Below, in pieces: positions 21,394-33,254 of a DNA stretch of 64,000 bases; within the stretch, counting starts at the first letter, position 1, and each line of letters starts with the position of its first letter. Origin of the DNA: Ilex aquifolium (lineage: Eukaryota; Streptophyta; Magnoliopsida; Aquifoliales; Aquifoliaceae); the NCBI GenBank assembly GCA_951799425.1, contig OX637395.1, forward strand, positions 39,131,175 through 39,195,174. The letters are read 5' to 3'. Under the pieces are notes generated by a model. That model was not told where the DNA came from and searched no databases. It saw nothing but the letters and a program-made list of their open reading frames with translations. The position numbers and the translations under genes are program-made.

Positions 21394-24300
21394 ATGACGG
21401 CGGTACCACAGGTCGCCGGGCAGGAGCTCGCGAGCCCACCGTCCGATGGAATATCGAATCTACGATTCTCCAACCACAGTGATCACCTTCTCGTATCGTC
21501 GTGGGACAAGGTACTTTTCAGCTTTCTTATCTAGAATTCTCAGCTCAGTTTGATATGTCGTTTTTTATGAACGATTGAATAGTTTTAAGACATTTATTTG
21601 AACTCGATTTGATATTTTTGAGTGTTCAGAGTGTGCGATTGTATGATGCGAGTGCCAATCTGTTGAGGGGAGAGTTCATGCACGGTGGTCCTGTGTTGGA
21701 CTGTTGCTTCCATGATGATTCTTCGGGGTTCAGTGCTGGTGCTGATAATACTGTGAGGAGGTATGATCTAGTTGTGCCCCAGATCTCTGTGTATGGATAT
21801 TCGTTGCACTATGTAACAAATGGCGCTGTTAATATTGCAGGCTTGTCTTCAACTATGGTAGGGAGGATATTTTAGGAAGGCATGATGCACCTGTACGCTG
21901 TATTGAATACTCATATGCCACAGGTTGGTTTTGATAATTATAAGTTTCATGCTTTGCTAATTAACTTTTTGTGATTTGTGCTGGTGTAAGATGATGTACG
22001 AAAACATCTATTTCTTGTGAATCTAGGGCATTTCTACATTCTCCCACCAATTTTGGGATTTTTTTGGAGCATTAGTTGCTCTTAAATTATCATACGCATA
22101 TTTCTATCAATTTGTTATGGTGCATGCTATGCATGAGAAAACTTAGATGAAATTAATTCTTATAGCAGTTAGTGAAGAACTGTTTTTGTTTTTGCATTGA
22201 CACAAATTTCATGTGCAACCGTATGGATGGATAAATGTAATATGCAGATAGTTAGGTAAATTGTAGTAGGGCAACGGAATGAAAGAAAAACAAAAGAAAC
22301 AACTGGGCCTAATTCATGGGGTGTAAAACAAAAAGGCATTCCACGCTAAGAAAAAGCTTTGTGGGGGGCCTAGTTGCGAATTGGGGTTCATAGGTATTAT
22401 TTTCTTTTTGGCGTTTGGTGAGTGTCGAGCAAACCACTGGAGTTTTGGGTTCAAACCCTAGTAGCAGCATTTTTGTGCAAATAGTGCCAAAAATTAGGTA
22501 TGTATCCAATGCACCCCTCTCTGCATACTTTAGTAACAGGACCTAAGTAGGTTTCCTCTTTTTGGTGGAAAAAAAAAAACTTGCTCAATTTCAAGTGTGA
22601 TAGTTATATATGTTGTTCTTATTAATCAAAATTATTCATCATAGCTCTATTTAAGTATCCTAAGAAACATTGACATGTATCAGTCTCGGACACCGACATT
22701 TTCCGGACATTCGTGGATACATGTCTGATATTCTTTTATTAGATAAAATTTTAATATCGGACACGTGTCCGACACTTCTTTAGAGTGTGTGTAATATTAA
22801 AAAATAAACATGTGTTGACATGTAATTACCAAAACCTAAAATTTTGATAAATCACTATCTATGAAAGAATACGTATTGTTAAGACTGGTTATGTTGAAGT
22901 AGTACTTAAAATATTTGCTACACTTTGTCTATTACAAAATTGATAATTACGGACTACTACGACTCTTTAATCTAAAGATACACACTAGATTATTACACAT
23001 AAGAGTCACTTGTAATTATATCTTATATGTGATATGTTATATTATTTGATAGATAAAGCACGATTATTTGTAACGTGTCTCTCTCCTACTTTTCTCAAAA
23101 ATGCATGTCCGTCTGTGCTTCTTAGTTTGTATCAATCAGTAAGCATATATGTATGGAATATTAGACATCAGGATGTCTGTTTAACTATGGGATAATTGAT
23201 AGTCAGTTACATGTCATCCATCTGTTATGATTTCAGGGCAAGTGATTACTGGTAGCTGGGACAAAACATTGAAGTGTTGGGATCCTAGAGGTGCAAGTGG
23301 GCCGGATCGCTCACTTGTTGGGACCTACACACAGCCTGAGCGTGTCTATTCTCTCTCACTTGTTGGCAATCGCTTAGTTGTAGCAACTGCTGGAAGGCAT
23401 GTCAATGTTTATGATCTGCGGAATATGTCTCAACCTGAACAACGAAGGGAATCTTCGCTGAAATATCAAACTAGATGTGTGCGCTGTTACCCCAATGGAA
23501 CAGGTAAAAATCATTTTCGTTGTTAGAAGGGCTTTACATTCTGAGTCTTTCTAAGCAATCCCAACTACTTTTAAGGTAGCAGTCCAATCATTTTTGGGGT
23601 GACTTTTTGACCAAAGGGAAAGTTTCTCTCACTTAAATTTCATATATGGATCTCAAACCTTTTTAGTAAAATGTGTAAAATTCCTGTTTGATATTGGAAA
23701 ATCAGGCGTAGCATGTTAATTGAGAGAAAAATAGGACAGCTACCAATTTGGACAAGTTCTGTTACTTTTGACAGGGTAATATTTATTGTGTGGTTGATGT
23801 CTGATGTAACTTCTAGTTCTAGTTAATTTAATTTGTTGGTCTTTGTCCATACAATTCATTGGTCTCATTGTTGATTGGGGTTGTAATTTGCAGGTTATGC
23901 TCTTAGTTCTGTTGAAGGCCGGGTTGCAATGGAGTTTTTTGATGTTTCTGAGGCTGGCCAATCCAAGAAGTATGTACGAGTTTGCATCATGATTAAAGCA
24001 TAAAGTGACTTAGTGTTCTTTTTTATTGATTGCTTTCCACAGACCTTTTACCAGCTACTCGACCATTAGATTCCTCTAGGATTGTGTGGATACTTGGCTG
24101 GAAAACTTCCTGAGACTCTCCAATGCAGGCACATCCTGTTCCTTTCATATTGTTGACTGCAAGGGTGCATGTTTCTATTGATCCGTATGTAATGCGTTAT
24201 AACTAAAGCAAGTCCATGTCTTGATCTGTGAGTTCTTCCTCTGTAGTTAATATCTATTTGGTTGTTCTCTTGGCAGAATAGAAAATGAAGAACAATGAAA

Positions 24301-26372
24301 AAATAAATCAATTGAGGGAGAGATCTAATTCATGGGGAAAATAATAAACATTTTTGATTGCTTTCCTTCCTGCTTAAATCTGGCCAATTTGCTTGTAAGC
24401 TAACTCCTAAAGAATAAAACTCCTTACCTTATGTTAGCTTGGCATGCAATCCTATAAATGTACTTGGAAAATCTAGGGTTACAATGATGTCTTGTAAAAG
24501 GGTAACTTTATTTTATACCTTCAAAGTTTACACTTGATTTTCTATTTGTCCCTGAACTATAAATTAAAACAATCAAGTCCTTAAACTCTAAGTCCCTTAG
24601 TTCAAATTCGTCAATAATTCTAAAGGAAAAGAGTCAAGGGAGCATAACATGATCTAATTATGGGTTTATTTTTGAATAAGTTGGCTCTAGGGTTAGAGTT
24701 TATGTATTAAAATTACACTTGTTGGCTCATTTGATATAAATTTGAGTACTTCAATTGGATGTATTGACTCACTTTTTAAGATTTGACTTATATTTATGTT
24801 AATTTGCGCAAAATTATATATGTGATTGAGGTACGTAATGCTTTTTCATCATAATTACTGATGAATTTTGTCATAGGGAGTTTATTGAAACGAGTCATAA
24901 AGTTCAAGGACTTGACTGTTGCAATTTATTATTGAGGGATCAAATATAAATTAAGTGTAAACTATGAGGGTGTAAATTGTAATTCACCCCTTGTAAAATT
25001 TGAAGTGAAATTGCGGCACTCTTTTGATAGTGATTTGATGCGATCCTATTGGTGACTGGGCGGTTAGGGAACTGAAGAATAGTAAACTCTATTCCATCAG
25101 GATAGAAATAAAATGAAAATGCAGGCATTTCTATATATGCATGTTTCATGGTATGATTCATCAACTATTGCACTGTTTGTTGATGTTTTCAAGTTCTCTC
25201 CAGATATGCATTCAAGTGTCATCGAAAATCGGAAGCTGGAAGGGACATTGTCTACCCTGTTAATGCCATTGCCTTTCACCCCATGTAAGTTTCTAAAAAT
25301 TATTCTCTTGGTGGAGATTTTTGGATGAGCATTTGTATATGGTATGATGATCAGTGCTTTGATGGTCCAAGTGTCTTGATTATGATTGAGATCTTGCTTA
25401 ACTTAGATTCATCCCACCTCAAGCAGCTGGGAGTACAATTTTATTGCGTTAATTTAGAATGATCATCTTGGTTTGCTTATTTCTGGATCTAACCTGCCAG
25501 AAGTCCTCAATCTACTAGATGGGTTCTGAAAAATAAGTAGATGCAATCTTCATGCAAAAGAATGCAAGAATCTTTTCATACGTTGAAGTGATGGCACATG
25601 ATATGTCTTTGGATGCAGTCATGCTCTGGCACTTCAAATCTTGTTGAATAGGTTAAGCCAGAAACTCAGTCATTTACCCTATTTGGTCCTCATCAATAAA
25701 AACTCAACACAATAAGTGCAAATGCTACAAATGCATGCTGTTGCTTGGCACTATAAAAAATAATTTATGATGTGGCTACTTCACTCAAAACTTGAACAGA
25801 ACCATTGAACTCGGTTGAGCTACAAGTTGATGGTTTCTATCTAAGGATTGGGATAACTACAACTTCTTTTGGCTAATTATCATTTCATACTTACAAATTC
25901 AAACTGCAGCTATGGTACATTTGCAACTGGGGGTTGTGATGGTTATGTCAATGTGTGGGATGGAAACAACAAGAAAAGATTGTATCAGGTATATAGATCC
26001 AGAGCTAATTATTATTATTGTGTATAGTTTTTTTTGGGTAAGTACATAGTTGTTAATATTGGTATCTTGATTTTCTTTTCTAAATTCAATTTGCAGTACT
26101 CAAAATACCCGACAAGCGTTGCAGCCTTATCATTCAGCAGAGACGGCAGACTATTGGCAGTTGCATCAAGTTATACATATGAAGAAGGAGATAAACCGTA
26201 AGAATGAATTTCGATCTTAGCCTGTCTCTCTTACTCTTTTCATTCTTTTCCTGATTAACTCTTGGTTCTCCGATCATTTTGCAGTCATGAACCCGATGGC
26301 ATATTTGTCCGCAGCGTAAATGAAGTTGAAGTGAAGCCAAAGCCGAAAGTCTACCCCAATCCTACCACGTAA
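21394..26372 (+). CDS. BUB3: Mitotic checkpoint protein BUB3, 9 exons, 340 aa
   Basis: WD40 beta-propeller that binds BUB1/MAD3-type kinases and kinetochore MELT repeats in the spindle assembly checkpoint. Exons: 21394-21510, 21630-21760, 21841-21923, 23237-23503, 23894-23969, 25204-25284, 25910-25988, 26097-26197, 26285-26372; 1023 nt, phases consistent, TAA stop. The protein opens [20 protein letters not shown] and shows WD-type motifs: [60 protein letters not shown] and [15 protein letters not shown]. Family-specific signatures are [23 protein letters not shown] and the C-terminus [12 protein letters not shown]. By my recollection the length equals Arabidopsis BUB3.1. The 1.3-kb third intron holds a SINE-like and a GGACAC repeat; the fifth intron holds a 490-bp MULE-type MITE. 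The AA-A junction at the exon 5/6 boundary gives [10 protein letters not shown], as expected. Confidence 0.96.
22405..22580 (+). mobile_element. SINE-like repeat in BUB3 intron 3
   Basis: A-box-like GCGTTTGGTGAGTGTCGAGC and B-box GGGTTCAAACCCTAG about 35 bp apart, ending in GGTGG plus poly(A). No clean TSD identified. Confidence 0.5.
22675..23140. repeat. GGACAC/GTGTCC dispersed repeat in BUB3 intron 3
   Basis: Left part has CTCGGACACCGAC and CGGACACGTGTCCGACAC; right part has ATGCATGTCCGTC, around an AT-rich core. Similar in layout to the GGATAC element at 6455-7085. Termini not defined. Confidence 0.45.
24500..24989. mobile_element. MULE-type MITE in BUB3 intron 5, 9-bp TSD
   Basis: 490 bp with long inverted ends: left GGGTAACTTTATTTTATACC; right, reverse-complemented, GGGTGAATTACAATTTACAC, with the similarity running about 90 bp (CAAGTCCTT.AACT shared). 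Flanked by a perfect CTTGTAAAA at 24491-24499 and 24990-24998. No coding capacity. Confidence 0.85.
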
Positions 26373-26892
26373 ACTGAGATTTCAAAATGCTCTGCTTGAT
26401 CTTTAGTCGTTGGCTGATCTAATGTTTATTCAAATGCAAATGTCCATTTACCTCTTTCTTGAACAAACAATTTCAAGCCTGGTGGATATATTAGTATGTT
26501 GGAATGGTATTCTGACTGATGAGTTGTTCAAGAGAACTTCGATGTACTATACTTGACTTATTTTGTACTACTAAACTATCATCACAAGCTGAACTAGCAA
26601 CTTACAGATGGAGTGTACGCTCCTTCACTATACCTGGAAATCTTTTTTCGGTGAACCCCAATTTGAAAATCACAAATCTGGAAATTAAAAACTCTTGCAT
26701 TTAGTTAATTAATGAAGCCTGACATAGCAGAGCAACAAATGATTCCAAAGGATGATATATTGCAGGCAAATCGGCTGCTGTGTTGATTTTTGAAACTTTC
26801 CGAGTAGCATTGCTCCTAAACTAAACTTCATACTCTAAATTCAATCCAATTTCGCATTATTTGGATTCCAATAAAAGAATATATGAAAGGCT

Positions 26893-27135
26893 ATGGTATT
26901 GCCGGTAGTACCGTAACAAAAATCATAACTTTTTAAGGTTAAGTCATAATTTTTTTGATGTGTAGGTTATAACTTTAAAAGGAAAATGATCGATCATGGA
27001 AGGTTGTGATCGATACTGAAATTTTATGATCAATCATAGTTTTTCGTTGAGTAGTTATAACTTCTCATTTTAAAGTTATAATTTTACTATAAAAAGTTAT
27101 AACTAACAGTATTTTTTTCGGTATCAGATAGTTTT
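26893..27135. mobile_element. Putative MITE with GTTATAACTTTTTA-type arms
   Basis: Imperfect inverted arms (ATCATAACTTTTTAAGG against ATAAAAAGTTATAAC) around a core with ATGATCGATCATGG. A diverged relative lies at 31245-31512. No clear TSD, so the ends are approximate. Confidence 0.5.
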
Positions 27136-28519
27136 CCAAAGAATACTTAAAATACATCTTAAAGTTCTATCAAGCAGCTTAGAGTTCTAGCATTCAATAT
27201 AAGTTTGGAGATTTGCTCTTCTTGGGCTCATCATTCCTGGGCAATTCTATTGATTAGAGGTGATAATTTTAATTCATTATTCACTAATTTGTCTAATCTG
27301 TCAATAAATAAATAGGTTGGGTACCTATATTAATTAATGTGGGTTCTAAATGAGTTGGGTAATATGTTTCATTTTAATTAAGCAAGTTAATATGAATTAT
27401 AAATGGGTAATCATTGGGTTGAGTATTTATCTTTCTATTAAATAACAAAAATAATAAAATCAAATAAATATAATAATATATCAAAAAATATATACCCACA
27501 TTAATACACCAAAGAATACACACATCTACGTAATAAAGTAGAGCTGAGTTTGAATTTTGGAGACAAAGAGAGGTTCATATTGTTTTGAGACAAAACATAA
27601 ACACATCTAACGGACAACTTAATCCCAACATAAAAGACGGTTCAAATCATCTCAAAAATTTTGATCTAACGGTCTACAATGAGTATTGAATTTTGTTTTC
27701 CCGCCCAACAACATTTTCTGACTCACGCCTCTCTCTCTCTCTCCTCTATAGACGATGTCTATCCATATCAGACGTAATCCCCCAATTCATGCCCTAATAT
27801 CTTACCCCCAAATAATAAGTACCATTTTTTGGTCGAAGTTTAAAATGAAATATTACACTAGTTTTAAAATTTCAATTCGTCGAAATTTAAATGAGTTTTA
27901 AAATTTTACTGTGAAAATCAAACGTCAAATTAATTAAAGGACTACTTAATTAGCACTATCACATTTTTTATTCAGCATCAACACATCAAAGTTATGTAGT
28001 TTCCATCTTATTATTAAATCCTATTTTTTTTTTTTTTTGTGTATCACTCTATCTGATAATGCCCAAAGAAAAAATGAAAAGGGAGAGGATAAGAAAGATG
28101 AGTAAAGATGTGCATACCAATTTTTTAACCAAATCTTGTCTATCAACTGAATCAGGGTAGTATTAATAAGTTCCACAAAAATAAATATAAATAAATTTTA
28201 AGCTTCGTATTAATTGGTTAAGTAAAATTTTAAAAATAATTTTGAAGAGTTGTCGTCCACTTTAGACAGAGACAAAGTTGAGTGATGGTGCAATTGCGTG
28301 TTTGATCAGATATTTTATATCTATCTAAACTACAGATACAGAAAGAGAAAGCAGACTCAAAAAATCGAAAGAAAATATTTTTTCTTCTATGATCCATAAT
28401 CTACAGTTGAAGATGAAGAAATCTCCAAGAAACATGGATGTTTATGAGCCCTCTGATAAGGGTTTCTCATCTCTGACCCCAATCAGACATGCTATTCCCA
28501 AATTTTCACCTTCTGGGAT

Positions 28520-28520
<1 letters not shown>

Positions 28521-28575
<55 letters not shown>
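28521..28575. repeat. (CT)n(CA)n compound microsatellite
   Basis: About 17 CT units running into about 10 CA units, inside the Helitron-type element. The same compound structure occurs in the AZF and NPY leaders, so this piece could be captured 5' leader sequence. Confidence 0.9.
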
Positions 28576-29281
28576 CCCTCTGATACATGTCTACTTTTGG
28601 TGAAAGGAGTCATGTCTGTTTTTCTTATTCTCTGAGTTAATTTGTTCACTCTTTTTATTTGATTTAGCAAGAATATGTTTGATAACCTTTAATTAATTGA
28701 ACTAATTGATCTTAACTGCAGGCATGTCTAATGCTCTTATTGTAGTCCATTATAGATCGTAAACAAGCATGAAATCAAGAAGATTCACAAGCTTCAAAAG
28801 GTCATAGACAAATTGATTTATGATTTGTCTTGCAAAATATTCTTTAGTTAACCTTTCATTCTTATGTTACTACAATTTTTGGTTTGTCACTGTTAATTGT
28901 GTGCATTTATGTCCAAGGTTTTCGAGTTTCTCTTTGGGTGATGCTGATAAAACATCTCGGTCTTTGAATAATACTATTTAAAAATTAAATTCTTATGTGG
29001 CTGTTTGATGCCCTTGATAGTTTATTTGATGACTTTTGTTAAAACTACCCTATTGGATGACAACTATATTTCGAATGATTTCTTTTTATTTATGTGACCT
29101 TTTAATTCCAATATTTCCTTTTTTTTTTATTATCTATATGGGATTGATTTGCTTTTTAGTTTATGTGTGAATACACGTGTTGCATGTGAATAGGTTAAAT
29201 CCTAGCAGTTTAATAATGGTGGTCTAAGGATTAGTGAGTCATGATTATTGTTTTTTTTTTGTTTGAATTATGTATGTGAAA

Positions 29282-29439
29282 ATTCTGGGTAATATTAATA
29301 TAGGAGCAAGTTCAATGATGAACCTAGAGGAAACATCAAAGAGGCGGCATTTTTTCACCTCGCCAGATGAATTGTTCGACGAAGACTATTATGACGAACA
29401 GTTGCGAAAAAAAAAGCACGTCTTACTCTTGAACAGGTG
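29282..29439 (+). pseudogene. HD-Zip class I (HB1/HAT5-like) gene fragment, frameshifted
   Basis: Translation gives ILGN, then [18 protein letters not shown] and [15 protein letters not shown], which matches the N-terminal region of HB1/HAT5-type homeodomain-leucine zipper factors just before the homeodomain (family pattern LGN-x-GARSMM-x-EETSKRR-x-FFSSP). Directly after, a one-base deletion in an A-run shifts the frame; the shifted frame reads RLT-like residues then EQV, and similarity stops at 29439, possibly at an exon border. Homeodomain and leucine zipper are absent, so no DNA-binding protein can be made. It lies inside the Helitron-type element, consistent with gene capture. Confidence 0.75.
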
Positions 29440-29782
29440 TGGACTACTTACCCACTTTAAACGGTGCTTGATTCGATAATACGTGGCAATTGAGAGAAGG
29501 AATAAAAGATGCCTAAATGTGTTATCTGCAAAGAATTGATGATATGATAAGGATGCAGCGGAAGGATTTTGTATATACTTGCTTAGTGATTTTATTTTGA
29601 GGTTTACATAAATTTTGATCACTGTAATTTATTGTTTTTGAGATCTATAACTTGGATAGATGAATTATGAGTGTTTAGTGATACATATTCATGCGGGCCA
29701 TTGAAATTGTTAGCTAACGCAAACAAATATATTGATTTTTTTTTTGTTATTTTGTGCCTTTAGGCATGGGCAATTACTAGTA

Positions 29783-30489
29783 TCTATATAATAAAGTACA
29801 ATACAATTCAAATCTCAAAAGATAAACAAAATGATTTTTGTTATTCGCAGTTGAGATTTCTTTCAATTTTATTTTAAAGTTAATCCGACGGCTAATATTA
29901 ACACTTCAAATTTAATAGGAAAAATAGGTCCTTAAGGGTGTGTTTGGAGTGACTTTTTAAAAGTGTTTTTAATACTTATAATTTCTCATAAATATTTTTT
30001 TTTTAAAATAGTGTTTGAAAACCGCACCACCGCCGCCACCCCACCTCACCCCACCACCAAACTACCCCCCACCATCATCACCACCACCACTATCACCCCA
30101 CCCACCGCCTCACCACCACCATCACCAACAATCATCACTGCCCTCTACTATCACCACCGTCACCATTACTACTATTGCCACCCCACCACCACCCTACCAC
30201 CACCGTCACTGTCCAACTATTACCCCTACCACCACTACCCCTATCGTCTCACCACCACCCCTCACGACCATCACCACTACCACCACCACCGCCATCGCCA
30301 CCGTCGCCACCCCACCACCGCCATTACCACCCACCACCACTACCATCGCTCACTCCCATTATAACCGGTGCTTAAATTCTTTTCTCTTTTTTCTATATTT
30401 GTGATTTAATTTTAGATGTGAATATAAATATATTTATTGTTGACCATTTTTTTTATTATTCTGTGCCTTCAGGCACATGCAATAACTAG
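29783..30489 (+). mobile_element. Helitron-type element (707 bp), non-autonomous
   Basis: Begins TCTATATAATAAAGTAC preceded by A (29782), ends with the hairpin GTGCCTTCAGGCAC, spacer ATGCAATAA and CTAG followed by T (30490). An inverted relative at 34163-34805 shares both ends, the TTGGAGTGACTTTTTAAAAG block and the 3' region. It abuts the previous element with only T-A between them. No protein domain. Confidence 0.85.
30018..30363. repeat. (CCACCN)n purine-poor minisatellite-like tract inside the Helitron
   Basis: About 345 bp made almost only of C, A and T, built from CCACCACC/CCATCACCA variants with few Gs. It creates long histidine/proline/threonine frames in all forward phases; these are chance frames. 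Confidence 0.9.
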
Positions 30490-31244
30490 TACACTAATAT
30501 ATCAAAACACACACACTAGTGCATAAAACACACATCCATGACCCACGACCCATGGACCACAGTCGTCTCGATCCATATTATAAACCTCATTTAATACGTG
30601 AGTGAAAAATAAATTGAATTTATTTTTACTCAATCCATAACCAACCTAACCCACTCATTTACCACCTCTATTCTTGACCCAACCTCTCCTTCTAGGCCAA
30701 CCAAAACACTCTGGTTATTCAAATAAAATTATTAACATCTTGAAACAAATATTTTTAAAAAAATTTAATTATCTTTTAAACTAATAGAAATAATAAAATT
30801 ATTGCTTCGGATGGATTACAAGTCTAACCCTCAAAAACTTAATCACAAATAAGAAGAATTAAATTCCTGATTTTTTGTATAATATTCAATCTTCAAATTT
30901 CTCTGTCATTTCATCGTATACTTCGCAATTAAGTTAAGGATAAGAGAAGAAGTGGAAGTAAAAAAAAAATTGAGGATTTCTTCAAGTGGGGGAAACAAAA
31001 ATGAAGACTAATACGAATTTAAATACAAATCAAAGCAAAAGATTCAAGGTATGACTTCAGAAACCTTACTTGCACCTTTCTTCCACTAAATCTATTGCTT
31101 CGATTTTGAAACTCTTTCTACACTCAATAATATCACACTCTCTTTCGTCGCCATAACTTCCGGCACAAAAAGCAGCCGCCACCGCCAAAACCTATTTTTT
31201 CTTTAAAAAATAATCAGTATCCATTCGGCCCAAAGCCTATTAAA
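30490..31244. other. AT-rich intergenic DNA
   Basis: Contains a diverged copy, in inverse orientation to the one near 27255, of a 'GAGGTGGTAAATGAGTGGGTT'-like block (here 30640-30675 on the minus strand). Otherwise nothing. Confidence 0.35.
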
Positions 31245-31512
31245 TTAAGGGAAATAATACGATACTGTATCGAAATACATAATTTTTTAAAGTCTAAGTT
31301 ATAACCGTAAAAGATATAATCGATTTTAAAATGTTATGATCGATTATACGAGTTACAATTTTTAAAGATTAAAATATATTTTTTGAAAGTGAAATTACGA
31401 TTGATAAGGGTTATTTATGATCGATCATGAATTATCTCAATTATTTATAATTTTATATTTTAAAAATATAACTTGATTTTGAAAAATAATAATTTTTGAT
31501 ATGGTTGAATTA
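31245..31512. mobile_element. Putative MITE, relative of 26893-27135
   Basis: Shares AAGTTATAAC, TTATGATCGATTAT and ATGATCGATCATGAAT blocks with the earlier copy. Possible termini are GGGAAATAATACGATAC and, in reverse complement, GGGTAATTCAACCATATC. Boundaries approximate. Confidence 0.45.
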
Positions 31513-32695
31513 CCCATAAGATAATTGCTTGCATGTTCGATTAGGAGTCGATGAAGTGTATGAATTATCTTCAATTATTTAATTTTTCAAATTGGACTAG
31601 CTTTATTTTCACGTTCACACTGGAGGGCTGAGCTCATGCATAGCCATAGCATGACGAAGAGGAAATAACACACGTTTCTTAGAAAGGAAAAACTTATTCG
31701 AATTTAAATTCTTTTTGTTCAATGTTTGGGTTTGAGTTTTCATAGCTACGATAGTTCATTGAAACTAAACTTACTCTTTAGTGACCTGAGAATACTGTGC
31801 GACCTTAGCTTTGGTCCTGACGAGGTGCGGTGAGATTCCCTGCAGATAACTGTGTGGTAGTGAAAAACAATACTTTCTGACGAATATGCACACTTGATGT
31901 TAAAATAATATGATGGTGAGCACAAATGGAGACCAATAGGCACAGTTGTATTTTTCAAAAGTTTACACTAAATTTAATTTGCCATGCAAACTTTCGTAAT
32001 TTTGACGACTATTTTCGATATGACCTGAACGTCTTCGAATAAAATTGCATATGTTTAATCCTCTTTCAGTAAGAATATTTTGGTTGATTACAATCTTACT
32101 TATTCTATCTCTCAATTTCGCCAAATTTCTATCGAACCATTTTTCTTAAAAAATATTTGTGATTGTAATGAATTTCATAAAGCCTAAATTCAAAATCCTT
32201 ATCTTATGCAATTATCCATTATTTGAACTTAATTTACAGATCTAATCCATCACAACAATTGAATTGATTGTAAATCCGAAAAAATACTGGGGTCGACATT
32301 TAATCAAATAATTATAAATAATTAAATCAATAAATTAGATTCAAATAATATCGCTCATCATATCAATTCTATAGTGAGAGTTATAGGCAATCGTTCTCTC
32401 CGAATGTTTTATTTTCTTTGAAATTTGGATTAATAAAGTAAAAATGAAAAAAAAAATTCTTACAATCAATAGTCTATCACATGAAATTTATAATCAATCA
32501 TTACTCCCAACTAATAAACAATCAATTATTTCAATTTATTTTTTAAAAAATTAAAATTTATCACCCTTTAAATATTTTTTAAAAAATAATATAAATCTCA
32601 TACATGACACGAGTTTAACCTAACTTGTCCCTTACACACTAATAAGGGATTAACCGATTAATTTGCAAAGTATGAGGCGTCTACACGGCAAGTAT

Positions 32696-32879
32696 TACGT
32701 GGTCACTAATCACGGATAATACTATCCACTTGGCGTCTAGATAACAACAACTACCAAACAGACGGCTCTACTTCGTACCAGTCCGAACCAGTGGGGAGTA
32801 GGAGTGGCCAAAAGCGAAAGCAAATGCTACGTGTCACCTCATACGTCCCCCGATTGGATATAGTAATTTGCCACGTGTC
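32696..32879. promoter_or_regulatory. Cluster of three ACGTG-core (ABRE/G-box-like) motifs
   Basis: TACGTGG at 32696-32702, TACGTGTC at 32828-32835 and CACGTGTC at 32872-32879. Such motifs bind bZIP/ABF and bHLH factors in ABA- and stress-regulated plant promoters. The cluster is about 5 kb upstream of the AZF start, next to the copy of a segment repeated nearer to that gene. Regulatory use is inference. Confidence 0.4.
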
Positions 32880-33254
32880 ATCCCTAAAATCAGGGACGCG
32901 TTGCGTGCCGTGTGCCAGACGGTTTGTCCGGCGGTGGACAACATTCCACTTGTAAATAATTTTTATGATGTAAGAATTGGGAATGTCTATGACGTATGTA
33001 ATGACATATTGGGGTTGAGAAGAAAAATGGATGGTCCGATTCCGAGTTAGACAAGTTGTTTATGACCATTTACTACTACCATAGACTCACTTGCAATAAT
33101 GTATGAATCTTTTAATTACTAATTGCCAACATTTATAATATAAATTCCATTGTCCATTAAGGGAATAATGGGAAATTAGATAGGAGGTATCCTATATACA
33201 TTATATAGTTAAGATCATGAAATGATTAAAATTTAACAAAATTATTGATTAAGG

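Larger units (their letters stand above)
27525..29780 (+). mobile_element. Helitron-type element (2256 bp) carrying an HD-Zip gene fragment
   Basis: Starts TCTACGTAATAAAGTA after an A (27524) and ends in the hairpin GTGCCTTTAGGCAT, a short spacer and CTAG followed by T (29781). A|TC...CTAG|T with a subterminal hairpin is the Helitron signature, and both ends match the elements at 29783-30489 and 34163-34805. Between lie a CT/CA microsatellite and an HB1-like fragment; no Rep/helicase. The 3' end is secure; the 5' end rests on about 14 shared bases and is less certain. Confidence 0.65.

Noticed and set aside
30015..30404. Long proline/threonine/histidine open frames in three phases
   Set aside because: They come from the (CCACCN)n tract, are open in all forward phases and lie inside a Helitron-type element.
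32868..33050. 60-codon frame over the ACGTG-motif region
   Set aside because: Biased neither by codon use nor by homology; it overlaps the segment duplicated at 36175, where the frame is not kept.
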